DNA of 64,000 bases, from positions 1-64,000 of the forward strand of contig NZ_JAKSYI010000145.1 of assembly GCF_022829285.1 (NCBI RefSeq). Reading direction: 5' to 3'. Below are positions 43,006-51,600 of this stretch, one piece after another; within the stretch, counting starts at the first letter, position 1; each line of letters starts with the position of its first letter. A program made the translations under genes and the position numbers. The notes beneath the pieces were generated by a model. That model saw nothing but the letters and a program-made list of their open reading frames with translations. It had not been told where the DNA came from and made no database searches. The DNA comes from Methylobacterium sp. J-078. Lineage in GTDB: Bacteria; Pseudomonadota; Alphaproteobacteria; Rhizobiales; Beijerinckiaceae.

Positions 43006-43614
43006 ATGAACCCTCTCGACGAGGACGCTTGGGATGCATGGTCCCCCCACGAACTCGGTCAGCGTCTCCGAGACGTGATCCTCCCATGGTACGTCGCAGG
43101 CGGATGGGCTTTGGACATCTGGCATGACGAACAAACACGCGAGCATGAAGACTTGGAGTTTGTCGTTCTTCGCAATGACGTAAATCCATTTCGCGCGACT
43201 TTACATGATCTGGATTTTTTTACCGTCAAAGACGGAGCGATCGAATATTTGCCCCCGTCAGCCGACCTCCCAAGCGATGTGTGGCAGCTTTGGGGGGCAG
43301 ACATGCGGCATGGTTGTTGGCGAGTGGACCTGATGATCGAGCAAGGGACGCCAGACCTGTGGGTCTACAAGCACGATCAGACAATAAGTATGGCACGCCC
43401 CGACGCCGTTCGTGTAAGCAAGGCGGATATCCCGTACCTTGCTCCAGCGAATGTCATGCTTTTTAAAGCCAGACATTGTAGAATTAAGGACCAGATAGAT
43501 TTCAAAGTTTGCTTGCCTAAATTTTCTTCCAAAGAAAAAGAACAATTGATTCTCTGGTTGGATGAATTACACCCTGAGCATGAGTGGATTACAAATCTGC
43601 AAATCAGCGGGTAG
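43006..43614 (+). CDS. Aminoglycoside 2''-adenylyltransferase-like nucleotidyltransferase
   Basis: The 202-residue protein has the nucleotidyltransferase core GGWALDIWH (Gly32, Gly33, Asp37). The REHEDLEF part (His47, Asp49, Glu51) and a second acid in WRVDLM (Asp108) follow. This resembles ANT(2'')-type and related uncharacterised enzymes that transfer AMP to small molecules or proteins. Low similarity makes drug resistance only one option. Codon use is much less GC-rich than in its neighbours (many AAA, TTT, ATT and AAT codons from 43120), which suggests recent transfer. It is divergent from uvrD. Confidence 0.7.
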   Translation: MNPLDEDAWDAWSPHELGQRLRDVILPWYVAGGWALDIWHDEQTREHEDLEFVVLRNDVNPFRATLHDLDFFTVKDGAIEYLPPSADLPSDVWQLWGADMRHGCWRVDLMIEQGTPDLWVYKHDQTISMARPDAVRVSKADIPYLAPANVMLFKARHCRIKDQIDFKVCLPKFSSKEKEQLILWLDELHPEHEWITNLQISG

Positions 43615-44162
43615 TGCTGAGATCACACAGGTTGAAGGTATTGGGATGGGGCGCAGGCGGAACGCCCGCTCGCGAACAGTCGATCAATTTCCGCGCGCTT
43701 CCAGGGCTCGTACCGTGAAACGGCGCCATCCTGTCGCCGTCTCGGCCTCCGAAACCGCATCCACTCGCACTCCGCCCCGCCCGAAGTCGCGCGCATCCTC
43801 GCCGGCCAGCCCGTCGCGCGGCCGTCTCCCTGGCCCCGCAAGGGCGTCGTGAGGGCGACCAGCCTGACGCTTCCCCTCCCCCCATCGGGTCGCGCGGACG
43901 CGATCCGCGCATCATCCGGGCTTCGGCAGCGACGCGGGATTGTGCGGGCGCAGCGCCTGCGGGCGAGGATCGTCGCAGCCGGTCAGACCGTTCTCGTCCC
44001 GGCATGAGGCACGACGCCGGAACGCGGGCGTTTCCCGCGCTCCGGCCGTCCGGCGCGGGATGAAGCGTCGGGTGCCGCGCACCCGTTCGGGAACCCGCCT
44101 TCCCCCCGGCGCGTCGCATCACCAGATCAAAACTCAAACCCGCTCACACGCAGGATCATGCC
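43615..44162. other. Intergenic stretch without recognisable gene
   Basis: About 550 bases follow the foreign nucleotidyltransferase gene. GC content rises back to the local norm after about 43680. Open frames here are short, overlap each other and have no protein-like features. I see no insertion-sequence ends or direct repeats that would mark the limit of a transferred segment. Confidence 0.45.
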
Positions 44163-44414
44163 ATGCCCGCCGCCCGCGCACTCCTCGCCGCCCTCGCGCT
44201 GCTCGCCGCCGGCCCCGCCCTCGCCCAATCCTCCAACGGCGCCATCAACAGCCTCAACGCCACCAACGACCGGCTTTCCACCCGCAGCGAGATCCGCGGC
44301 ATCGAGCAGCGCCAGCAGTTCAACAGCAACCAGACCCGGATGCAGATCGACCGCGGCGACCTGTTCCGGCCGAGCGCGCCCGCCGCGCCGATCGTGGTTC
44401 CGGGTCGGCGTTGA
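44163..44414 (+). CDS. Small secreted protein of unknown function
   Basis: The 83-residue product has a clean signal peptide (MPAARALLAALALLAAGPALA, cut after 21). The mature part of about 60 residues is polar and helical, rich in Asn, Gln, Ser and Arg (INSLNATNDRLSTRSEIRGIEQRQQFNSNQTRMQI). It ends in a short Pro/Ala segment. It converges on another small secreted protein gene. No family recognised. Confidence 0.65.
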   Translation: MPAARALLAALALLAAGPALAQSSNGAINSLNATNDRLSTRSEIRGIEQRQQFNSNQTRMQIDRGDLFRPSAPAAPIVVPGRR

Positions 44415-44428
44415 GCCTGCCGCACCCC

Positions 44429-44465
44429 GGCGGCCCCACGGCCGACCGGGGGACGGCGGGCCGCC
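44429..44465. terminator. Hairpin between convergent small secreted-protein genes
   Basis: GGCGGCCC at 44429-44436 pairs with GGGCCGCC at 44458-44465 over a 21-base loop. It fits a shared terminator, though the loop is long and no T-run follows. Confidence 0.4.
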
Positions 44466-44466
44466 A

Positions 44467-44769
44467 TCAGAAGCGGGGACCCTGGCTGTTGCCGTGAGCC
44501 CCCAGCCCAACGCCCGTATTGGCGCTGCGCCCGGAACCGCCGCCCATGTTGCCCATCCCCCCGTAGAGGCTGCTCACACCCTGGCGTTGGATTATCCCCA
44601 GGGGGTCGCGTCGCAGGTCGGCTCGACCGCGAAGGCCGGGGGCCGGCCAAGCCTGCGCCTGCGGAGGGGGACGATATCCCGGAGACTTGCCTTTTTTACG
44701 AGCACTCACATCCGAAACAGACAGCGCGACAACCATCATCGCCAGCATGAAAGCTGATATGATGCGCAT
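44467..44769 (-). CDS. Small secreted basic/glycine-rich protein
   Basis: The 100-residue product has a signal peptide (MRIISAFMLAMMVVALSVSDVSA). A basic proline-rich stretch (RKKGKSPGYRPPPQAQ) and a glycine-rich C-terminal half with GGMGNMGGGSG and NTGVGLGAHGN follow. The ATG at 44769 is preceded by AAGGATTAAACAAA, a usable ribosome-binding site. The composition suggests a disordered or surface-associated protein. Unknown family. Confidence 0.6.
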   Translation of the reverse strand: MRIISAFMLAMMVVALSVSDVSARKKGKSPGYRPPPQAQAWPAPGLRGRADLRRDPLGIIQRQGVSSLYGGMGNMGGGSGRSANTGVGLGAHGNSQGPRF

Positions 44770-45038
44770 TTTGTTTAATCCTTATGCGTTGCTGCGAACA
44801 GAAGGATAGACGACTATTCGCCACTGCCCATTCCGAGCGCAAAATGCACATTCCGCGCGCAAGTGTTCCGACGCACCTCGGCGACGGGACGGACTGAGGG
44901 CGATCGACGCGGCGACGGTTCGACCCGCCCGTTCGGGCACGCCAGCCCATCCGGCCCGCGCGCGCCGGAACGGAGGCGCATTCCGTGTCCGGTGTGCTAT
45001 GCCGCAGCGGGTTCAAGTAACGAGGCGGAACAGTAACG

Positions 45039-48000
45039 GTGCGTGACCTCCTGACCGCACTGGCGGGTGCCGTCATCCTGCTCCTCGTGGCGGCGCTCGC
45101 CGTGCCGCCCTTCGTGGCCTGGGAGGGCTATCGCGGTCTCCTCGACCGGACGATCGGGCGTTCCCTCGGGATCGAGGTGCACACCGAGGGGCGCATCGGG
45201 TTACGCCTGCTGCCCTCCCCGCGCCTGAAGCTCGACCGGCTCCGGCTCGGCCCCGGCGCCACCGAGAAACCGGGCGGCGAGACGCCGGGCCTCGACCTGC
45301 ACTGGGTCCGGGCGGAGGTCGCCCTCGCGCCCCTCCTCAAGGGCGAGGTCCGTTTCACCGAGACCCGGATCGGCCGGGCCGAGGTGAAGCTGCCCGTCAG
45401 CGAGGGCGAGGGCGTGCTGGTGCCGGCGGAGGGCTGGCCGGCCGCGACGCGCGACCTCGCCATCGAGGACCTCGCGATCCGCCAGTTCGTGCTCACCACC
45501 CAGGTGCCCGCCACGGGGCGGACCGAGCAGTTCTATGCCGAGGCCCTGCAGGTCTCGGCCCCCGCCCTCCTCGGCCCGTGGCGGGTCGAGGGCACGAGCC
45601 GGGGCGTGCCGTTCCGGATCGCCACCGGCGAAGCGGGGGCGGACGGGGTCGCCGTGAAGATCTCGGGCGGCGGCGACACCCAGCCCCGCTTCGAGGCCGA
45701 CGCGCGCATCACCCTGGCGGCGCCCAAGGAGACGCAGAAGGGGGCACCGGCCGCCCGCGCCGCCGCGCTCAAGGCGTCGGGTCAGCGCATCCTGGTGCCG
45801 GAGGCGGAGGGCAGCGCCCGGATCGTGGTCGGCCCCCCGGTCCAGGCGGCGGGCGCCTACCTGCCGTTCTCGCTGGGCGGCAAATTCACCGGGCGCGGCC
45901 TGGCGGTGGCCTTCAGCGACGTCGCCCTCGAGATCGACCCCGGCGGCCAGGCCCTGCGCCTCGGCGGCACCGGGCGGCTCGACCTGCGGCAGTGGCGCGG
46001 CGCCCTCGCCCTCGGCGCCCGGCGCCTCGATCTCGACGCCTTCCTGACTTCGGCGGGGGGGCAGGCCCTGATCGCGCGCGGCCTGCCTACCGCCGAGGCC
46101 CGGGGCACCGCTGCCCGCGGCTGGGCCGGGCTGCCCATCATGCTCGACCTCGACCTCGCGGTGGAGACCCTGGCCCTGGGCCTCGACGAATGGTCGGGCC
46201 TCGCTCTCTCCGCCACCCTCGACCGCACCGGCGGCCTCGTCCTGCGTCGCCTCGACGTCACCGCGCCGGGCGCGGCGGTGCTCGGCGCCAGCGGCGAGAT
46301 CGATACCACGGGGGGCTTGCGCTTCAGCGGGCACCTTTCCCTCGACACGCCGGCCTCGGACGGGCTCGGCCGCTACCTGCGCCGCCTCGGCCTCGAGGGA
46401 CCCGCCGTGGCGGTGCTGGACGGGCGCCCGGTCCAGCTCGGCACCGACCTCTCGGTGGCCGCGCCCAGCCTCTCGCTGCGCAACCTGCGCCTCAACCTCG
46501 GGGAGGCCCGCATCACCGGCAACGCCCGCTACACCGCCGCCGAGGGGACGGGCCGGGGGCGGTTCGACGCGCAGCTGGTGGGCCAGGGCATCGACATCGC
46601 CGCCCTGCCGTCCCTGAGCGGGGCGCTGGCGGAGCTGAAGGGCCACGATCTTGGCCTCACCCTCCAGGCCCGCGACGTGCACTACGGGCCGGCCGGGGCG
46701 CATTCGGGCAACGGCACCATCGCGGCCAGCATCCAGTCCGACGGCGCCGGCCTCGCGGTCGACAGCCTCGACATCACCGATCTGGCCGGCGCCAACGCCC
46801 GGCTCTCGGGGCGCATCGCCCCCGACGGCACCGGGCGCATCGCCGGGCGGGTCTCGGCGGCGGTGGCGGCCCCCCTGTTCGCGCTCCTCGACCGGGTCTG
46901 GATCGCCGAGGCCCGGGGGGTGCCGGCCTTCCTGCGGGCGGGCGCCCTCGACCTCGCGGTCAGCCTGGAGCGGGACGCGGGTGCGGCCGACACCCTGCGG
47001 GTCGGGGCCAAGGGCGACGCGGCCGGGGGCACCCTCGACCTCGACCTCCTGAGCCGGGCCGGGCGCATCGCGGCCCTCGACCTCACGGTCGCGGCGCCCG
47101 ACGCCGCGCCCTGGTTCGGGCGGCCCGACCTTGCCGCCCTGCGCCGGCCCGGCCGCCTGCGTCTCGTCGGGGCGGAGGTTCCCGCCCTGCCCGGCGCCCC
47201 CGAGGTCGGCCTCGCCCTGCGTCTCACCGGCACCGTCGCCGACCTCACCGTGGCTACGGTGCAGCCCCTGCTGATCGCGGCCGGCGAGCCCTTCCCGCGG
47301 GCCGGAGAGTTGCAGCTGTCCCTGCCCGACCTCGCGCCCTTCCTGACCCTGGCGGGCAGTACCGCGCCCTCGGCCGGTCCCTGGCCGGCGGAACTCGGCC
47401 TGCGCCTCTCGCGCGCCGGGGCCGATGCCCGGGTCGCCGTGGTCGGCCGCATCGCCGGCCAGGCGGTCTCGGCCGACCTGACCCGCGCGCCCTCCGGCGA
47501 GATCGGCGGCAGCGCCACCCTGGCGCGCCTGTCCCTGCCCCTCCTCGCGCGGGCCACGATCCTACCCGTGCAGGCACCGCGCGGGTCGGGCCAGGACCCG
47601 GCGAGCCTGCGCTTCGCGCCGGCCCCGGAGGGGTGGCCGCCGGTCGCCCTGGCCCTGCGGGTCGATGCCCTCGACCTCGGGCGTGGGCTCACCGCGACGG
47701 GGGCCGGATTCAGCGCCGCGCTCGACGGCGACACCCTGGCGCTGCGCGACCTCTCGGGCGCCCTGGCGGGCGGCCGGATCGCCGGCAGCGCCACCCTTTC
47801 GCGCCAGGGCGGCGCGGCGGCGATCTCCGGAGAGGGCCAGATCACCGATGCGGGAATCGCCGAACTGGCCGGCGGCGGCCCCGTGGCGGGCCGGGTCACG
47901 GCGCAACTGCGCTTCGGCACCTCGGGGGAGAGCGCCACCGGGCTGACGAACAATCTCGGCGGCAGCGGCACCCTCACCCTCAGCGGCCTCGGATTGCCGG

Positions 48001-48722
48001 GCGCCGATCCCGCGGGCCTGCCCCGCGCCCTGACCCGGGCCCTCGCGGAGGACGATCCCCTCCGGGAGGGGCGCCTGCAGGCCCTGGTGGCGGAGGAACT
48101 CGGCGCCGGCCCCCTCGGGACGAAGGGGCCGGTGACGAGCCCGGTCAGCCTCGTCGGCGGCGCCCTGCGGACGGGCCCGCTCACCCTCGACCTCGGCGCG
48201 GGCCGCTGGACGGGCACCCTCGGCCTCGACCTGCGCGACGCCCGCCTCGACGCGCGCGGCAGCCTCACGGCCGCAGCCGTTCCGAAGGGCTGGAGCGGGG
48301 CGGCGCCCTCGATCCAGCTCGGTTTCGGTGGCCCCTTGCGGGCGCCGGAGCGCAGCCTCGATGCCGGGGCGGCCACGAACGGCCTCGCCGCCCTGGTGCT
48401 GCAGCGGGAACTGGAGAAGATCGAGCTGTTCGAAGCCGACCAGACAGAGCGCGCGCGCCGGCGCGGCCGTATCGAGATGGACAAGGCCCGCGCCGCCGCC
48501 CTGAAGGCCGCCGCCGACCGGGCCGCCGCGGAGAAGGCGGCGGCCGAGAAGGCGGCCGCCGAGGAGGCCGCGCGCCAGGCCCGCCTGCGGGCGCAGCAGG
48601 CGGCCGAGAAGGCCGCCGAAGAGGCGGCGGCCAAAGACGCGGCGGCTCGGGAGGCGGCTCGCCGCCAGCGCTCCGAGCCGGAACCGCCCCAAGGCGGGGA
48701 GGTTCCGGCTGCGGGGCCCTAG
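45039..48722 (+). CDS. asmA: Large AsmA-family envelope protein
   Basis: The 1227-residue protein starts at a GTG with GAGGCGGA upstream. One N-terminal membrane anchor (about 5-27) is followed by the AsmA start pattern, YRGLLDRTIGRSLGIEVHTEGRIGLRLLPSPRLKLDRLRLG in broken form. Long beta-rich repeats with many LDL and GG units fill the middle, and an AsmA C-terminal domain covers about 930-1120. Such proteins are now viewed as bridge-like carriers that move phospholipids between inner and outer membranes. The last 110 residues form an Ala/Glu/Lys coiled coil (DKARAAALKAAADRAAAEKAAAEK and onward, broken for length), unusual for the family. Confidence 0.85.
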   Translation: MRDLLTALAGAVILLLVAALAVPPFVAWEGYRGLLDRTIGRSLGIEVHTEGRIGLRLLPSPRLKLDRLRLGPGATEKPGGETPGLDLHWVRAEVALAPLLKGEVRFTETRIGRAEVKLPVSEGEGVLVPAEGWPAATRDLAIEDLAIRQFVLTTQVPATGRTEQFYAEALQVSAPALLGPWRVEGTSRGVPFRIATGEAGADGVAVKISGGGDTQPRFEADARITLAAPKETQKGAPAARAAALKASGQRILVPEAEGSARIVVGPPVQAAGAYLPFSLGGKFTGRGLAVAFSDVALEIDPGGQALRLGGTGRLDLRQWRGALALGARRLDLDAFLTSAGGQALIARGLPTAEARGTAARGWAGLPIMLDLDLAVETLALGLDEWSGLALSATLDRTGGLVLRRLDVTAPGAAVLGASGEIDTTGGLRFSGHLSLDTPASDGLGRYLRRLGLEGPAVAVLDGRPVQLGTDLSVAAPSLSLRNLRLNLGEARITGNARYTAAEGTGRGRFDAQLVGQGIDIAALPSLSGALAELKGHDLGLTLQARDVHYGPAGAHSGNGTIAASIQSDGAGLAVDSLDITDLAGANARLSGRIAPDGTGRIAGRVSAAVAAPLFALLDRVWIAEARGVPAFLRAGALDLAVSLERDAGAADTLRVGAKGDAAGGTLDLDLLSRAGRIAALDLTVAAPDAAPWFGRPDLAALRRPGRLRLVGAEVPALPGAPEVGLALRLTGTVADLTVATVQPLLIAAGEPFPRAGELQLSLPDLAPFLTLAGSTAPSAGPWPAELGLRLSRAGADARVAVVGRIAGQAVSADLTRAPSGEIGGSATLARLSLPLLARATILPVQAPRGSGQDPASLRFAPAPEGWPPVALALRVDALDLGRGLTATGAGFSAALDGDTLALRDLSGALAGGRIAGSATLSRQGGAAAISGEGQITDAGIAELAGGGPVAGRVTAQLRFGTSGESATGLTNNLGGSGTLTLSGLGLPGADPAGLPRALTRALAEDDPLREGRLQALVAEELGAGPLGTKGPVTSPVSLVGGALRTGPLTLDLGAGRWTGTLGLDLRDARLDARGSLTAAAVPKGWSGAAPSIQLGFGGPLRAPERSLDAGAATNGLAALVLQRELEKIELFEADQTERARRRGRIEMDKARAAALKAAADRAAAEKAAAEKAAAEEAARQARLRAQQAAEKAAEEAAAKDAAAREAARRQRSEPEPPQGGEVPAAGP

Positions 48723-48822
48723 GCTCCTGTCTTGCCGTGCCTTTGAGCGACGAACCGGTTTCCGCTTCGTCGGAATGCATTCTGGTGATGCGGGAGGCGC
48801 GTGCCCCGGCCTCGTATCAAGT

Positions 48823-48858
48823 CTCACTGACCCCGACCCACGGTCCGGGGTCAGTGAG
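48823..48858. terminator. First of two back-to-back hairpins after asmA
   Basis: CTCACTGACCCCG at 48823-48835 pairs perfectly with 48846-48858 over a ten-base loop that can form a further short ACC/GGT stem. It stands 100 bases after the asmA stop, between convergent genes. Confidence 0.65.
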
Positions 48859-48886
48859 GTTCGGCGGACGGTCGCCGCCGCGCGGG

Positions 48887-48920
48887 CGGACCTCGATGGG
48901 GTCGGACCCATCGAGGTCCG
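48887..48920 (-). terminator. Second of two back-to-back hairpins, after the RTX gene
   Basis: CGGACCTCGATGGG at 48887-48900 pairs perfectly with 48907-48920 over a six-base loop. It starts four bases after the RTX gene stop on the minus strand, ideal for a terminator of that gene. Confidence 0.7.
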
Positions 48921-48924
48921 GTAA

Positions 48925-51291
48925 TCAAAGGAAGATCAGGTCGTTGACCTGACCCTTCAGGGCGGCGTCGGTCCACCAGTTCGACTGGCCGACGAGATCG
49001 CTGGTGCGCAGGACGTCGAGGGGAACCGCGCCGGGGCCCTCGGCCACCAGGGTGTTGTTCTTCATCAGGCGCATGTAGCCGGCATCGTCCACGCTCGCCT
49101 GCCAGGTCGCCATCTCGCCCTCCACGATCGTGTCCCGGGCGGTGATCCGGTGGGGGGTCCCGCCGGTGACGATCTCGAACACCATGTCGTCGCCGGTCCA
49201 GTCCTGGCCGAGCCAGATGTTGTCCTTCCAGGCCCCGTTGCCGGTGTCGAAGACGCGCTGGAAGGCGCCGCTGTCGAGGTCGTCGAAGCGGGCCTGCGCG
49301 ATGACCTTGAAGGCCCCGTCGATCTCCGGAATGCCCAGGTGGGGTGTGACCACGAGGTCGCTCACCTTGCCCACCAGCGGCGCGTCGTTGGACCAGTTCG
49401 ACTTGCCGATGAACTCGTTGGGGCGGTCGACGTCCTTTGGCACGACGCCCTGACCTTCCGCCATGAGCTCGCCGTCCTTGAACAGGCGCATCCAGCCCGC
49501 CTCGTTGACGCTGGTCGTCCAGGTCGCCTCCTTGCCCTCCACGATCGCGTTCTTGGCGGTCACGGTCCCCCACTTGCTGTCGTTCAGGATGGCGAACATC
49601 ATGTCGCCCGACGTCCCGACCTGCCCGAGGAAGACGTTGTTGGCGCCGACGGGGTCGCCGAAATCGTAGACGCGCTGCCAAGCGCCGGCGTCGAGGTCGT
49701 CGAAACGGGCCTTCACGCTGGCGGTGAGCGCCCCGTCGATGTCGGCGGCCACGTCGGTCTTGAAGGTCAGGTCGTGGACGGCGCCGGCGAGCTTCGTGTC
49801 CCAGGACCAGTTGGACTGGCCCACGAATTCGTTCGCGCGGGCGACGTCCCGGGGCACGGCGCCCTGGCCCTGGGCGAGGAGCACGTTGTCCTTGTACAGG
49901 CTCATGCGGCCGTTCGGATCCACGGCGGCGGTCCAGCGCGCCTCCACGCCCTGGACGATGGCGTCCTTGGCCACGATCCGGAACGGGGTCGAGCCGGAAA
50001 AGATCTCGAAGGCCATGTCGCGGCCGTTGCCGACCTGACCGAGCCAGACGTTGTCGCTCCAGGCCCCGTTGCCGGTGTCGAAGACGCGCTGGTAGTTGCC
50101 GCCGGCGAGGTCGTCGAACCGCACCAGGGCGCTCGCCACGAACGCGCCGTCGATCTCGGGGACGTCGTTGACGTACGGATCGTCGGAGGCCGCGACCAGC
50201 GGCATCTCGAAGGTCTTGTTCGACCCGGCCGCGATGGGCCCGAAGCGCCCCTGGAGGTGGGCGAACAGGCCCTTCACGTCGAGTTCGACCTCGCCGATCT
50301 TCAGGGTCTCGATGCCCGTGAGGGTCTCGACGGTGTTCGTGGCGATGTGCTTGATGGAGAACGCGCCGGCGGTGCTGGCGGCGTCGTAGACGACGGCGTA
50401 ATCGGTGCTCTTGCCGGAGAAGTTCACGCGGTCGACGCCCTCGCCGCCGTCGAACGTATCGCGGCCGGAGCCGCCGTCGAGGACGTCGTTGCCGGCGCCG
50501 CCGATCAGCGTGTCGTTCCCGTCTCCGCCGAGCAGGGTGTCGTTGCCGGCGCTGCCGTCGATCCGGTCGTCGCCCCAGCCGCCGTCGACCCAGTCGTCCC
50601 CGCCGAAGGCGAAGAACGTGTCGTTAACACTGCCGAGCCCGATGGTATCGGCCCGCTCGGAGGCGATCGGCATGCCGAGATCCTGGAAGACGGCGAGGTC
50701 GAGTGGCGAGATCCATTCCCGGATTCCCGTGCCGAGATTGGGGTCCATGATGTTTTCGCCGCCCCAGATGTGCGATCGCCCGCCGTCGATACCGATCGCG
50801 CGACCGGCGACCGCCCTGACGTTGGGGCCATCGAAGATCGGGTTGCCCCACTGGTCGTTCTGCCAGGAAATGCCGACGAACCCGAGGGCATGGCCGATTT
50901 CGTGCGTGAAGAGCGAGAAAGCATCCGTTTGATTGCCGGGAACGGCATGCTCGGCCTTCGGGTCGTAGAAATACTTGTCGAAGTTCTCGATGCCGAGCGT
51001 CACCCCGCCATCCGCGGTGTCGCCGTTGATGTCGCGGCCATCACGGGCCTTGGTCATGGCGGGCTTTTCCCACCAGCTGCCGTTGTGATGATAGATCGGA
51101 CCGCCATTGGCGAGAAAGCCCGGCCCTCCGACGTTGCCGATTCCGACATCGATCACGATGTCCTGGTCACCCTGGAAGTGCTTGGCCCAGTTGTTCGCGG
51201 CCGCCTGGGCGGTGGCGAGGATCAGATCGGCCTTGTCGCCCGCGACACCGCGCGCCCAGTCGTTTGCCCACCTCGTCGTGATCGTCGTCAT
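48925..51291 (-). CDS. RTX-type secreted metalloprotease with three LamG-like repeats
   Basis: The 788-residue protein lacks an N-terminal signal, as expected for type I secretion. Residues 1-220 form a zinc metalloprotease-like domain with HEIGHALGF (His130, Glu131, His134). The third ligand of M10 enzymes is missing in the next turn. A later His174 in SHIWGGE, followed by NIMDP (Met182), fits the leishmanolysin-like (M8) arrangement instead. RTX calcium-binding nonapeptides lie at about 229-283 (GGDGNDTLIGGAGNDVLDGG). Three similar LamG/concanavalin-like repeats follow (378-515, 516-654, 655-788), each with ARFDDL, QRVFD and a final DL. The nearest secretion gene is a decayed HlyD upstream. 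Confidence 0.78.
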   Translation of the reverse strand: MTTITTRWANDWARGVAGDKADLILATAQAAANNWAKHFQGDQDIVIDVGIGNVGGPGFLANGGPIYHHNGSWWEKPAMTKARDGRDINGDTADGGVTLGIENFDKYFYDPKAEHAVPGNQTDAFSLFTHEIGHALGFVGISWQNDQWGNPIFDGPNVRAVAGRAIGIDGGRSHIWGGENIMDPNLGTGIREWISPLDLAVFQDLGMPIASERADTIGLGSVNDTFFAFGGDDWVDGGWGDDRIDGSAGNDTLLGGDGNDTLIGGAGNDVLDGGSGRDTFDGGEGVDRVNFSGKSTDYAVVYDAASTAGAFSIKHIATNTVETLTGIETLKIGEVELDVKGLFAHLQGRFGPIAAGSNKTFEMPLVAASDDPYVNDVPEIDGAFVASALVRFDDLAGGNYQRVFDTGNGAWSDNVWLGQVGNGRDMAFEIFSGSTPFRIVAKDAIVQGVEARWTAAVDPNGRMSLYKDNVLLAQGQGAVPRDVARANEFVGQSNWSWDTKLAGAVHDLTFKTDVAADIDGALTASVKARFDDLDAGAWQRVYDFGDPVGANNVFLGQVGTSGDMMFAILNDSKWGTVTAKNAIVEGKEATWTTSVNEAGWMRLFKDGELMAEGQGVVPKDVDRPNEFIGKSNWSNDAPLVGKVSDLVVTPHLGIPEIDGAFKVIAQARFDDLDSGAFQRVFDTGNGAWKDNIWLGQDWTGDDMVFEIVTGGTPHRITARDTIVEGEMATWQASVDDAGYMRLMKNNTLVAEGPGAVPLDVLRTSDLVGQSNWWTDAALKGQVNDLIFL

Positions 51292-51400
51292 CTATCGGCC
51301 CTCCTGCTTCAAGCAACCGCAAGTGGCGCCGGACAGGCATACTGATCGCATGTGCTAAAAATATTTCAGCGATCGATAAAATTTAGGTATTATTTGATAA

Positions 51401-51426
51401 ATATACTGTATATACGCAATATATAC
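51401..51426. promoter_or_regulatory. Palindrome array in the AT-rich region upstream of the RTX gene
   Basis: The stretch 51350-51460 is strikingly AT-rich for this genome. ATATAC at 51401-51406 and GTATAT at 51408-51413 form a perfect palindrome around one base. GTATATA at 51408-51414 and TATATAC at 51420-51426 form another around five bases. The three half-sites look like an operator cluster within a promoter region. Nothing else is coded between 51292 and 51600. Confidence 0.45.
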
Positions 51427-51600
51427 TCGTAAATAAGACACCTGTAATTCTTGATGATGCCTTAGAATGACGACCACGCCCTTGAAGCACTTGGGTACAG
51501 TCTTTCTGATTTTCGCAAGGCAGTCGGGTCCGGCGTTCCTCTGCGTTGAACATCGAAATCTTGTCACCTGTCCTGACAAGGACGCGAGGCCTGGTGTTCT

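Noticed and set aside
45578..48952. 1124-codon plus-strand frame overlapping the AsmA gene
   Set aside because: Arg/Pro/Gly-rich product typical of the wrong frame; the AsmA frame has the anchor, domains and a coherent composition.
49150..51345. 731-codon plus-strand frame opposite the RTX protein
   Set aside because: Antisense shadow; the minus-strand frame has the zinc motif, RTX nonapeptides and three internal repeats.
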